DNA of 45,484 nucleotides from Naegleria lovaniensis (Eukaryota; Heterolobosea; Eutetramitea; Acrasida; Naegleriidae), in the NCBI RefSeq assembly GCF_003324165.1, contig NW_025407864.1, forward strand, positions 1 to 45,484, in the 5' to 3' direction. The notes beneath the pieces were generated by a model. It worked only from the letters and a program-made list of their open reading frames with translations, was not told the origin of the DNA and did not search any database. The translations under genes and the position numbers were made by a program. Below are positions 1 through 10,749 of this stretch, in pieces. Every line of letters begins with the position of its first letter. Position 1 is the first letter of the stretch.

Positions 1-1340
1 ACAGCAACATCAATTCCGGACAAGCCTTGGCATGTTATCCTTGCACGAAATGAATTCAAATGTGGAGCTAGACACCACCAAACATCAATTCAGTAATTCG
101 TATTTTTGAAGAAAATGCTTCAGATGGCATTGGTTGTTCTAAATTTATTTGATGATGAAGAGATCATGTCATTTGCAAAAGCAGTGATTTCTTTCCGAAT
201 GCAACCCGAAAATGATAAATCCAAACCAAAGACCAAGAATGCTGTCGATGAACATCATCATTCTAAATGAAACAAGACAGAGACTCATCAAGACCAAATA
301 CGATTGGACATCGTTGAGTGACATTATAGAACCAATCAAAATTTGGATTCCATTCGTTTCTAAAAAGTTCATTCCAACAACGTACAATCTCATGCAAATG
401 AAAGGAGAAAAAGGTGAAGGTGGAAATGATCGTCTCTTGAAAATCACTTATGAATCTCTCCTCGTGTTAGCTTCCAAATTGGGAACTGTTCTTGAAATTC
501 TATTCAGTTCGATCATTGACATTCGAACCAAAAAACAAACCAATGAATTTATTATTAGACATCGATCGGAAACATGAACAACAGTTGAAAGAAAGGGGTG
601 GCAATCTTGGTTACATTTTCAAGACCATTACCACACCTACTTCACAAGAAGTTCAAAAGAGATTTAATTGTGTCTCGGATCAACAACGTGTTCTGTACAT
701 TGATAAGGATAACAAGACAAGACTCTTCATCAATTTCATGTTACTAGGAAGAAAGAAGGCCCTATGTCGTATATCATGACAATGCCATTTCTCTTCGTGA
801 CAGTCTTTTGGATACTGTATTAAGATTTAAATTCAATGTTGATCTCGAAAAGGAATTGTTTATTAGAAAAGATTTGGATATTGTCGTGGATCGTTTCTTT
901 TCAGCTACTCTCGGTGACGATGAGAATTTAACATCTTCAGATATCAACATGAATCATGCTTCAGAAGATATTAAGAAATTATTCCACAAATTCCATCCGC
1001 AATCTCATGACAAACGTGCAGCATTGAATGTTGAAAAGGAGGCTTGTATGTAGAGGTGGTTGGTTTCTTTTGCCTCAAGCACATTTCGCAATTTTTCAAA
1101 ACAATTATGGATCCGATCATACATTTAGTAGGTATTGAAGTTTTACTTCCAAAAGAATTCAAATTGAAACAATATTCAACATGCTGCAAAATTTCAAAAA
1201 CAATCCAACGCACATATCACCATTGGAGGAATTACCTATCACAAACAACAAATTTTACGCAATATTTTGAGGAATTTACTTCGTTTCCAAGAACCGTCAT
1301 TGTGGAGAACGGTTTTTTAGTCAGCAAAATAAACTGATCA
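1..1340 (+). pseudogene. Decayed protein-coding gene, family not recognised
   Basis: Coding-like sequence continues across this stretch, but only by switching frame repeatedly. Frame 1 is open from base 1 to a TAA at 94-96 and again to about 270. It then passes to the frame of 212-577, to the frame of 492-779, to a third frame from about 754 to 1053, and to a further stretch after about 1055 that is itself interrupted by stops. The pieces read like one polar, Lys/Asp-rich globular protein, with natural composition on both sides of each break. No domain is recognised. Several frame changes plus in-frame stops point to a dead gene, and its 5' end lies outside the window. Poor assembly quality is the alternative, but the adjacent transposase is broken in the same way, which favours real decay. 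Confidence 0.5.
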
Positions 1341-1450
1341 CCTTATCGAAATCCTATCTCAGCCGCAAAAATCCTGTTTCAACCGGATGCCTAAGGATTA
1401 TGTTGATTGCATCTGAAAATAATTTCGGCAGCGAGGACTATCCTGGCTGA

Positions 1451-2132
1451 ATGGCTGTTTGCTGCAGCTGCAGGTTTGAAAGGGCCCTCGATCTTGCGAG
1501 AGAATGGGTGAATCATGGATGGAAATTTGTTCATAACAATCGTCCTCCTTATCTATTCTCAGAAGGATTGCAGAAAAAACTCCCTGGAAGCAAAACTAGA
1601 AAATGGATCCATGTTGTAAATAAGGAGAACACTTTAGTGGCATTGTCAATTAATGACAACAAACGAGTTAATTTTTTGACAAATTTAGGAAGCAGTCAAT
1701 TAATCAAAAACAAACCTTACGTTCAAGAAATGTATAACAAATCAATGGGATGTGTTGACAAATCTGGAATTTTCTTGCATTGCACTCATCCTCTTTTTAG
1801 AAACAAAAACTGGAATGGTCCATTTATTGCAGATGATGAAGACTTTGTTTGTCAACCAGTATATCATATTTAAGCATCACATTAACAACCCAGGTTTAAC
1901 TCTTTGCGACTACCTCAAGCACAGCCTTACTCAAACTGTGACCTTTCGTAACCCTTATTTCACCAGAACAACTCACTTCCCCATGAAACTCAAAAAGTTG
2001 GAACGGTATCAATTATGCTCTCATTGCAAGGACTCTTCTTCGAGATGTGGATACAAATGCATGGGATGTGGATGCTATCTCCATTTACATTGCTTTACTG
2101 CCTATCATGACCCCAAATTTATTTATTACTAA
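1451..2132 (+). pseudogene. PiggyBac-like transposase, C-terminal part, frameshifted
   Basis: Two overlapping reading frames (1451-1873 and 1752-2132) make up the C-terminal half of a piggyBac (DDE_Tnp_1_7) transposase. The first carries the core segment KWIHVVNKENTLVALSINDN, where the Asp sits at the second catalytic position, then a YNKSMGCVDKSG motif matching the family's 'MGGVD' third catalytic Asp. The frame breaks near 1860-1875. The second frame then gives the terminal cysteine-rich domain: CSHC, a CGYKCMGCGC cluster and LHLHCFTAYH. The N-terminal half and first catalytic Asp are not visible in any frame upstream, so this copy cannot encode a full enzyme. I saw no terminal inverted repeats or flanking TTAA pair that I could assign confidently. 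It is a molecular fossil of a cut-and-paste DNA transposon. Confidence 0.75.
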
Positions 2133-3141
2133 AATTTAATTACGTTCCCTATCCAGGATGCCCATTAACAACATGCAACAAAGTAAAGTTGAATCCAGTC
2201 ACCTGCCTACTGGATCATGAGGTGTTATTGTGAAAGCGTTAAATCTTGAGCAATAGCATAACCGTTTCCATCGAGTTGCTCTTGATTCAAGTCAATATGT
2301 GACGAGATGAAAACAGTTCATTGAGTGCATGAGATCGATATTGATCAATTGTAAATGTGCTCCCTTAGGGTGATTATAGTGTTGTGCGGTGGTTTCAACC
2401 ACTAACGACCATTGGAGGATGCTGCGCTTTATTGCATGTTGGAAGGGTTAAATATAAAAAACTTAAAAGCTCTCTAACGTTTCAAAATGAAAAAAATTCA
2501 TCAATCAGTTCCTCCTCAGCAAATGACACTCCAACAGACGAAAATCGTTCACCATTCGAATATAAATCTTTAGAAGATGCGTTGAAACATAAGTTCATCA
2601 CTCGGCCACCTTTTTGAAAACCTTTGCTCGAAAACAGTGTGTACATCTTTTCACTGTCGCTCAGTAGCGAAAAATGATCTCTTTCCACTTGAGCCCAAAA
2701 ATTATTCTGATTTTTCATATGATGATATTTGCATGCAATGAATTAGGAGCATGGTTGCGAGGAAAGAAGAAAGAAATTATTGATTGTCTTGTGATGAAAA
2801 TAATTTATAAACAAGAAACAGAAATGAACGCAAGTAACGCTGAATTGATTGTTCAGAAGAACTGGGACAAATATTCGTTTGCATCAATCAAAGAGGATTC
2901 ACAAGAAGAGCAAGAAAGTACAACCACCTCGTTTTCAATGTTGAACATTCAGTTTAAGAACTAGGAATCTGCTATGAATTGCATTTGGTGGAATTGTTAT
3001 GAAGGTGGAATTGGTGTCATTAATAAGGACGTACGCGTTTATTACTGTAACTCAATTGAATGACATTTCGGGCCTGATTCAATTTTCGAAACAAGTGAAA
3101 TAACACCTTACAGGCCTCTATAGATATCATTCAAAAAATTC
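2133..3141. other. Gene-free stretch with short open fragments
   Basis: No intact gene is supported here. Two short plus-strand open stretches (2384-2617 and 2674-2964) have coding-like composition, with a Ser-rich patch in the first and a Lys/Glu-rich patch in the second. They match no family I recognise and show no credible splice sites joining them. They are probably further debris of the decayed region upstream. Confidence 0.4.
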
Positions 3142-6100
3142 TTATCTATCTTCTTGAGTGGCATCTTCAGACCATTTCAACATGTTCAAAAATTGAGAAC
3201 TAAACTCTTCATAATCTTTCTCATTCAACACTTCAAAATGCAACACAGTGATACAAGCATGAGAAGCAAACTTGTTAGATTCTTTCAATACAATCTTCTT
3301 TGGAAGTCCCATCAATGGAATACTTGACAATGAAGTCATCCAAATCAATAATTGTCTTAATTGAGTCACATTGAGAGTTTGAATAACTTTTCTGAAGTTT
3401 TCTTCAATTTGTGGAGAGAGTTGTGAGAAGTCCATTTCATTCAATAACATGGAAGCATCGATATAAGATTGACCATTCAATAATAATTTCAATTCCATCA
3501 CTGTCAATTTGCTTTCCATGAACCAATCCTTATTTTGAGTGAGTAAAGATTTGACTTGTTGTTGTGAAGAATTTGAAACCACATTCCTCAACTGTTGAAT
3601 CGAATACCATTGAAATCCTTTTGAAATTAGTTTCAATTTTCTTCTTTGAATGGGTGAGAAGAGAGTCTTTCTCAACGAATGAATAATATATTCATCAACA
3701 TGTTCCATATTCACTGCCATTTCTTTCTTGTCAATACTTTGAGAATTTGGAGAGTAAAACAAGTCATTGCTGAATGATTCTTCAATGAATTGCAAGTCCT
3801 CATTGGAAGTATATCTTTTCATTTCTAAAATGTTTTCACAACATTGAGAATCATATTGAGAAACAAAATGTTTCCAATAAGAGATTTGATCTTTCAATGG
3901 TTTCTTGAGTTGACAAGTGACAATCAACAATTCTCTATCTCTATTCGATTCATCAATAGTCACATCATTGGAAATACTCGCATCATAAATCAAATATTTG
4001 AGAATGAAATCATTGATTGGTAAATACAAGGATCTTTCATCACATTCCAACAAGACCTTCTTCAATAAAAATCCGAAAACAACCAACATTTGTTCTTCTT
4101 CTTCAGAAATATTCTCTTCACTTGAAGACAAGATGTAATTCTCAACACTCTGTGTTTCTGAACGTGTAAATAACTTTTCATTCTTCAAACATTCAGGGAA
4201 ATATTTTGTAAATAATTCATTGGTTAAGGCGCCTTGATCAATTCCACTTTCCATTCCCGTTTCATCATTTTCATATTTAACTTGAAACGAAGTGTAGAGT
4301 TTCAAATATTGGTCAAATGTTGTAGGATTGTGTTGTGAATTGAAAAATATAGAATAGAGGTTGGAAGAGATTTGCTCCAACAATCGAGTTCGATTAATGG
4401 TCAATCGAGTCAAATTTTTTCCAACCTGATTTTTCATAATCTTTCTCAATTCATTCAATGTGTGAATCCATTGTTGAATTCGAGATTCTGGAGTGCTGAG
4501 TTGAATTCCTTGATGTTCCAACATTTCAGTCAATCCTTTTGTGAAATAATTTTCTTTCAACAATTCCATGGCAGAAGGTCTTTGATGAGGTTCTTCATAA
4601 TTGAAAATTAGATTCAACATTTCCATCAATAACTTTCCATGTTCATCATCTTCCTCAGGAGTTGGTAAATGAACCTTATTTTCACCACTGTATTGAATAA
4701 TGGAGTCACGAGGATCATATCTTTGCTTTTTGTTTTCTAAATAATACCAACATTCTAACATGGTCACACCCAATGACCAAATGTCAGATTTTTCATTTGG
4801 AGCTGAATGACGAACTTCAGGAGCCATATAATTCTCAGTACCAATTCCAATAGATTTGTTGGTGAGGAGAGCATGAAGTTTCTTGCTACTACCAAAATCA
4901 GCAATGACAGCATTTCCATTCTTGTCAACCAAAATGTTGTCACTTTTCAAATCACGATGAATAATATCTTTCGAGTGCATGTAATAAATGGTTTCAACAA
5001 TACTTCTCATGAGTCTTCTCATTGTTTCTCTACGTTCATGTGGTTGATGACTTTTCAGAGTCATGATATAATTTCTCAAATTTCCATTCGGGTAATAAGG
5101 CATTTCAATGTAAACATGAGGCATTCCAGGTTCTACAAACACACCATTCACCTTCACAATTCGATCACATTTTCCAAGTCTAATGATATTTGTAAGTTCA
5201 TTAATGATTAAATGATAAGTCGATTCACCAAATGCAATTTCCTTAAGAACCACATGTTGATTGTCCTTCTTCATCAAGTATGCATTAGAGAGACCATTAT
5301 GTAATGACTCGATTTGGTGGTAATGTTTAAAAGACGCTCCATGGAGAAGGATATTCTTTGAAGATGCCCATTTTTGGAATTTTTGAGATGGAGTAGCTGC
5401 TCTTTGGACATTGAATTTTCTTTGAGAAGCGCTTAATATCTTGTCAAGCTCCACAATTACTTCAGGATGTTGCTGAACGTGGCTCATTAATAGAGTTTTG
5501 AGCTCTGAAAACTTGTCGTTGAGAGTATTGAGGTTGGATCTTAATTTGTCTTGTTTTTCTTCGAGATGTGACCATTGATGTTCAGTTAAATCATCACTAT
5601 ATTGCAAATCCAAAGTAATCTTTGCTATTTCTGATTCACTCTTTCCAATGGTAAGTTTTAATTCTTTAAGCTGTTGATAGAGATTTTCGATTTCTTTCTT
5701 CTCCTTAATTAGGTTTTGTAAATATATAGATTTATATGACAACTGTCTCATGGATAAACTCAACATCTTGTCCTCGTCTGTCGTTTCATTCTTGGATGCA
5801 TTATATGCCGCGATTAATTTCTTTTTCGTTGCTAGAATGGTCATCTTGTTTAACACACGATTATACTTCTCATATTCTTTGGACAATTCATCTCTGAGAT
5901 TGTTTCTCTTTTGAACAAGTTCATTCACAGAATTATAGTCAACTGTAGGTTCAGACTGAGAAATGACCAAACACTGCTGATCATTGAGAACCAATCTAGA
6001 CAAGGATTGTTCACATTCGTTCAACTTTTGTTCAATTTTTTCAATGCTTCTTTTGACTTGAATATCTTCAGGAATGTGACTGTTTGAAATTGAATCATTC

Positions 6101-7637
6101 TTAATTTCATTCATGAGACGTTGAATAAAAGAATCAATATCTGATCCTTGTTGCTGTTGCTGCAATTGATTCTTCTCATGAACGACTTGATTGAGATTAC
6201 TTTGCAATTTTTTCATTTCAACTTCAAATGTCTTCATTTGCTGTTGTTTCTCGTCAACAACTCTTTTCAAATCTGTCTCATTTTGAGAAATTTGTTTAAG
6301 CAAGGTGTTGATGGTTTGCTCGTGTTCAGAAATCATGTGGTTCCATTGGTCTCTCTGTTGTGTATGTTCGGATTGCATCTTTGAGAGTTTCATTTCAAGA
6401 GATTTCACTTGTTCTTCGAGTTTCTTGTTTCTTTCTTTCCATTCATCAAGATTGTCACTTGTTCTGGGTGCACTTGAAGTGGAAGGATTGTTGGAACGAA
6501 TTTCATTGCTTGTTTGGAACATCTGAAGAAATGATAAGGATGGTGATCTCATGGTATTGTTGTTATTGCTGATCATAGTTGTGGAAGAATGGTTTGAATT
6601 GGAGACGGTTTGACGAGCTTGTGTTTGGAGTTGTTGTAAATTAATGTTGTTGCTTTGTGCAACTTGTTGAGTATCTTCATCAATTTGAATATCATTGTGG
6701 GCAAGAAGAAGTTTCATAATTTCCAAATATCCATTCTTACATGCAATGTATAATGGAGTCTTTTGAAATGAATGAATTTTGAAAATAAGTTCAATAATAC
6801 TTACACCCTATTTCATGAGTTGCAAAAATAATAACATTTGAATTTCATTCCATTCATCAAACAATAATCAATACTTACACCCTATTTCATCATTAACAAC
6901 AATATTTTTCAAATTCTATTCAACAATAATCAATACTTACAAACTATATTTACAAACATTATCATTCATTCTCAAAAATCAACAAACACAATTTCATGAA
7001 AACACTTACACCATCCTTCAAATTGACATCAATTCCATCCACACTCAACAACAATTTCACAATTTCCAAATCTCCTTTCTCACATGCAATGAATAATGGA
7101 GTCTTTTGAAATGAATGAATTTTGAAAATAAGTTCAATAATACTTACACCCTATTTCATGAGTTGAAATAATAATAACATTTGAATTTCATTCAATTCAA
7201 CAAACAATAATCAATACTTACACCCTATTTCATCATTAACAACAATATTTTCATTCCATTCAATCATAATCAATACTTACATACTATATTTGCAAACATT
7301 ATCGTTCATTCTCAAAAATCAACAAACACAATTTCATGAAAACACTTACACCATCCTTCAAATTGACATCAATTCCATCCACATTCAACAACAATTTCAC
7401 AATTTCAAAATGTCCATAATAACATGCATCGCATAACATAGTACAACCATTTTTCTTTTCATTAATAATCGGATGCAAATCCATTCCTCGCAATTTATTC
7501 AAATCACCATCTTTGATGGCTTTAAAAGCACGATCAATCATTTCACTCCTTTGTTGCCTGTTTGACATGTTGCACTGTGAGGATGAATGATTTTCAATGA
7601 GACAATTTTTTTTGATGATTGTTGGCGTGATTGTCAC
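3142..7637 (-). CDS. Ankyrin repeat / coiled-coil / protein kinase / HECT domain fusion protein
   Basis: Main exons are 7637-7350, 7102-7010 and 6759-3142, joined in phase 0, giving about 1,332 residues, or 1,338 if the six candidate micro-exons are included. ATG is at 7637, with an alternative at 7568. The order is three ankyrin repeats, a Ser/Asn/Gln-rich linker, about 340 residues of coiled coil, a Ser/Thr kinase domain with HRDLKSDN, DFGSS and MAPEV motifs at about 600-875, and a C-terminal HECT-like domain. The HECT N-lobe is marked by GIDQGALTNELF. The C-lobe has a Cys in SHACITVL, aligned with the HECT thioester cysteine, about 50 residues from the end. The family knowledge is that kinases phosphorylate Ser/Thr and HECT ligases carry ubiquitin on this Cys. 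The predicted role, phosphorylation coupled to ubiquitination of ankyrin-bound targets, is inference. The kinase looks active. The HECT domain is divergent. Confidence 0.85.
6760..7009 (-). other. Complex intron with three candidate 3-nt micro-exons (copy 2)
   Basis: This is the duplicate of the intron above, between the second and third ankyrin exons. The TAG-NNN-GTAAGTATT pattern recurs with NNN = TTT at 6943-6941, GGT at 6881-6879 and GGT at 6807-6805, giving segments of 66, 59, 71 and 45 bases. The added residues would be Phe-Gly-Gly. The only codon that differs from copy 1 is a Tyr/Phe exchange, a conservative change at an aromatic position often seen in ankyrin hairpins. Confidence 0.55.
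7103..7349 (-). other. Complex intron with three candidate 3-nt micro-exons (copy 1)
   Basis: This lies between the first two ankyrin exons. Read on the minus strand it begins GTAAGTG and ends CAAAAG. Inside it, the pattern TAG-NNN-GTAAGTATT occurs three times: NNN is TAT at 7283-7281, GGT at 7224-7222 and GGT at 7150-7148. These split the region into four AG-ended segments of 66, 56, 71 and 45 bases. All candidate micro-exons are in phase 0 and would add Tyr-Gly-Gly between KDG and TPLF, restoring the expected ankyrin spacing. No transcript evidence is available here. Confidence 0.55.
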
Positions 7638-7937
7638 TCCTAATTTTTCAATTCAATTTCCATTCTTGTTCCGTCCATTCCCACCTTCTTAACCCTTAAC
7701 TACTCGCAAAGTATGGGACACCACGTGCACGAAAACCCATTTTTGCGTCAATTGCCAGCCAGTTAAAATATATAAATGTGTGCATTGAGATGAATCTGAA
7801 ATGTTGTATATTCGTATCTTGTTGTTACTTTCATGAGTATGTCTATCTGACACTTCAAATCTCCAATAATGGACTTCAATTGAATTATATCTAAATAATA
7901 TATCTAACATGTCACCGAATGATCGAATGTTCATGAT
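7638..7937. other. Intergenic spacer between Brf1 3' end and kinase-HECT 5' end
   Basis: This is AT-rich sequence upstream of the kinase-HECT ATG and downstream of the Brf1 stop, both on the minus strand. An 81-codon open stretch (7934-7689) has no recognisable domain and is not supported as a gene. The spacer presumably holds the kinase-HECT promoter and the Brf1 transcript end. Confidence 0.5.
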
Positions 7938-10100
7938 TTACCGAGCCTTATACTTTTTAGTTGAAATAGTGGTTGTTGCTTCCTCTTCGCCGAATTCATC
8001 CTCAAATTCATCAGTAAATTCATTTTCATTTCTTCGATCAATTTTGTTCTTTTCTTGAATACTTTGTGTTGCTCTTTTTCCTAGCACTGAGCGATTGGAC
8101 GTGCTGTAGTCATCGGTATCTTCATCCAAATGAATATCGTCCACAGTTTGATTTTTCTGTGTGTCACTAATAAGTTCATCCTCATCAAAGAGAGACTTGG
8201 AAACGAGATTACGGGCAATTTTGGCTCGAAGTAAATTGGCAGAAGCTTCTGAAGCACTTCTGTAGACAGCATGACTTTCAACTTGAGAAACATTGGGTTG
8301 AGTTCCATATAATAATCCTCCCATATTATAGATTGACCCAGAGGAGGCATCTACAGCATGTGCAGCTCCAGCTGTTCTTCGCCTTCTGCCACCGCCTTGT
8401 TTTCTCTTTTCCTCCTTCTCCTTTCTATTTTCTTCCATCATTTGTACATACTCTAAATGAAGCTCATCCCACAACTTTTCTCGACTCTCAATTTCTGAGT
8501 CTTCCGTGATCACTACTTCTTCAATTTCAGAGTCATCTTCAAAATCAGAGAGTGTGTCAATTTCTTCTTCAGGTGGTTCTTCTTGCGGCTGAACTGTTTG
8601 TTGTTGTGTCGTCTGTGAAATTGTATCATCTCCTCGATTATTATTGGTCTGGAGTTGTGTCTTTTTACTTCGATCACCGTGATCATCAAAAGCATTTTCA
8701 AATTCATCAAACTCTTCATTGTGAGCTTCTTCAAGGTTCTTGTCATCTGAGCTTTTATCCACACTTGTATTTGTTAAGGTCAATACTGTCTGTTGTTGAG
8801 AAGAATTTGGAGGAGTATTAATCACAGGGGTTGATTCGGCCAATTTCTTTGCCTTTTCACGTTCTTTTCGAGCAAATTGATCTCCCTTTTCAAGTTCTGT
8901 TGTAATTTGTTCAATATCCTTGTCTTGCATGAGTTGTTCGGCCTCTTCAACATCCTTATCGTTGACATCTGTGAAAAGAGTATCGCTCTGTGACGACATT
9001 ACAGATTCAGCATCGGACAGAGAGGACTCCTTGTCTCTACTTTTGTCTCGTTCCAAAAGTTTCATCTTTTCCTTGAGAGATTTCGAATAGGCTGGAGGAT
9101 CCAAAACTTCAATCGTTCCTTGGAAGGTACCATTATTAATTTCTTGTTCTCGTTTTTCAAATTCATCAAAGGAGAGTTGTGCAGTCTCTGTCTTGTCAAA
9201 TTCCATTAAACGTTTGGTGAGCGTGACTGTACAAATTTTTACAACTTTGACAACATCTTGCTTGGAAACATTTTTAAAGCCATGAATTCGAGCAGCAACA
9301 AGCAAGGCGGCTGCACAAATACCTGCAGGTCTTCGTCCTGTTTGAATCCAATTTCTCTTCATGCTTGCAATTAATTTTAGCGTGGTTTGAATGACTCTAT
9401 TGATTGCCTCTTGGTGTTGGTGTTGTGTTTGATTTTCCTTGATCGAGTTGAGTAAGAGTCGATTCGCAAATCTTCTCACATAAAAGAATGGTTCCACAGT
9501 GGGTAATTTAAAATTCAATGCATTCATCAAATCTAAAAAACAATGTCCAATTAAGAAGACGTCCGTTTTCATGGCCTCTGAAAAATCCATTAACATGAAT
9601 GGTTGCTTGTCCTGACGTAGTACAAAGTACAAGCATGCAGCGGCAACAATTTCTGGATTTCTCGACTTGGTGCAACCTTTCAATAAGGCCAATTTGTATG
9701 TATTGGTGGCTCTATCAATATAATGATTGGGAATTTTCATCATGAGTGCAATGGATGCAATTCTTTTCTTTGCTTTTTCAATGGTTTGAAGTCGACTCTC
9801 TGTCATGGGTTGATCCAAGTCTGATGTGGTCGATTGTGGCACGGCTGACGAAAATACCAATTTTCCATTCTCGTCATAGGTAAATTGTGGAACGCCTGCC
9901 AAAGCCGTTGCTGCACTCGCAGCAGCTCGTTCTGTTGAAATGAAATGTCCAGCCATTGTGTGATCTTCATTAAATTCAATTCCTTCTTCAAAGGAAAAAC
10001 CCTCCAATTCCTCTCCGCATTCACCACAGTAAAGTCCAGAAGTAGCTCCTTGTTCGGGATTGACATAGGCATTGCAAGTAGTACACCAAATTTCAGGCAT
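7938..10100 (-). CDS. BRF1: TFIIIB subunit Brf1 (TFIIB-related factor, RNA polymerase III initiation)
   Basis: A 720-residue, single-exon gene. Brf1 joins TBP and Bdp1 to form TFIIIB, which places RNA polymerase III on tRNA and 5S genes in the nucleus. The N-terminus has a zinc ribbon (WCTTC at residues 5-9, then LYCGECG at 24-30). It is followed by two cyclin-like repeats, at about 85-175 and 185-300, of the TFIIB fold, including GRRPAGICAAALLVAARIHG in the second. A long acidic, low-complexity region follows. At about 535-575 a segment with VITEDSEIESREKLWDELH resembles the Brf1-specific TBP-binding homology block, which separates it from ordinary TFIIB. The tail is acidic and ends in a basic KKYKAR. 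The ATG is preceded by an A-rich stretch. Length is close to known Brf1 proteins. Confidence 0.93.
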   Translation of the reverse strand: MPEIWCTTCNAYVNPEQGATSGLYCGECGEELEGFSFEEGIEFNEDHTMAGHFISTERAAASAATALAGVPQFTYDENGKLVFSSAVPQSTTSDLDQPMTESRLQTIEKAKKRIASIALMMKIPNHYIDRATNTYKLALLKGCTKSRNPEIVAAACLYFVLRQDKQPFMLMDFSEAMKTDVFLIGHCFLDLMNALNFKLPTVEPFFYVRRFANRLLLNSIKENQTQHQHQEAINRVIQTTLKLIASMKRNWIQTGRRPAGICAAALLVAARIHGFKNVSKQDVVKVVKICTVTLTKRLMEFDKTETAQLSFDEFEKREQEINNGTFQGTIEVLDPPAYSKSLKEKMKLLERDKSRDKESSLSDAESVMSSQSDTLFTDVNDKDVEEAEQLMQDKDIEQITTELEKGDQFARKEREKAKKLAESTPVINTPPNSSQQQTVLTLTNTSVDKSSDDKNLEEAHNEEFDEFENAFDDHGDRSKKTQLQTNNNRGDDTISQTTQQQTVQPQEEPPEEEIDTLSDFEDDSEIEEVVITEDSEIESREKLWDELHLEYVQMMEENRKEKEEKRKQGGGRRRRTAGAAHAVDASSGSIYNMGGLLYGTQPNVSQVESHAVYRSASEASANLLRAKIARNLVSKSLFDEDELISDTQKNQTVDDIHLDEDTDDYSTSNRSVLGKRATQSIQEKNKIDRRNENEFTDEFEDEFGEEEATTTISTKKYKAR

Positions 10101-10749
10101 TTTGTTGTATGAGAATGACTACAATATCCTTGTATTTTGTTCAGATTTCGAGTGTTGTTGTTGTTGATGTTTTAACGATGAATTATTGAAAGTATATATT
10201 TGTAAGGCGCTGATGATGGCAATGATGATGATAATAAAATTCTGTAACGGCAAAATTTCAAAAATATATTTCCGATTTAAACAACATGAATTCTGTGTAT
10301 CTTTCAAAAATTCCAGTGATTGATAATCCCAATAGAATAAACAAATGAAGAACCCAAGTAATTGAAAACTTTCAAACGGTTAATTTTTTTTAATTTGAAT
10401 TTTTGGAGCAACAGTTGACTGCAACATTAGGGAAGCACGTCCTTTTCTATTCATTTTGCATTCAAGTGTTCACACGAAGATCCTTCCTGTGTATTCCAAC
10501 ATGGTCCGGAGTTATTGCCGCAAGGTTTGTCCACGCTTGGACACATTCAACTCCGCTGTTCCCACAACAATTAGTGAATTCAAAAAAAATAAGCACTTCT
10601 TGAGCGTGTTGTGTTCATCACATCATTGAATTTCTCGGGAGAGAGACCTTTGCTTTCATCAGAGAGATTTTATGGGAATACCATTCGTATTTTTCTAATT
10701 TATTATTGATACTTTAAAACTAGTCAAGTGAACAACTCATCCACACAAC
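10101..10749. other. Divergent intergenic region between Brf1 and the membrane-protein gene
   Basis: This 649-base spacer separates two genes transcribed away from each other, so it should hold both promoters. It contains AT-rich runs and CAACAACA-type low-complexity sequence near 10140-10170. The open stretch at 10403-10603 lacks an ATG at its start and looks non-coding. I see no RNA gene with tRNA A/B boxes. Confidence 0.5.

Larger units (their letters stand above)
6741..7420 (-). repeat. Tandem duplication of an ankyrin exon plus its intron
   Basis: Two copies of a roughly 341-base unit lie head to tail. Landmarks recur at fixed spacing: the donor end of the ankyrin exon at 7001-7020 and 7341-7360, and the exon start at about 6741-6760 and 7084-7103. 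The copies differ by scattered substitutions and a few small indels. Each unit encodes one ankyrin repeat plus one complex intron, so the duplication added a repeat to the protein without breaking phase. High similarity of the intron as well as the exon suggests a recent duplication or gene conversion. Confidence 0.9.

Noticed and set aside
7689-7934. 81-codon minus-strand open frame
   Set aside because: No recognisable domain; lies in the spacer between two genes and its composition is weak.
10403-10603. 66-codon plus-strand frame in the Brf1 upstream region
   Set aside because: It does not start with ATG and has no domain.
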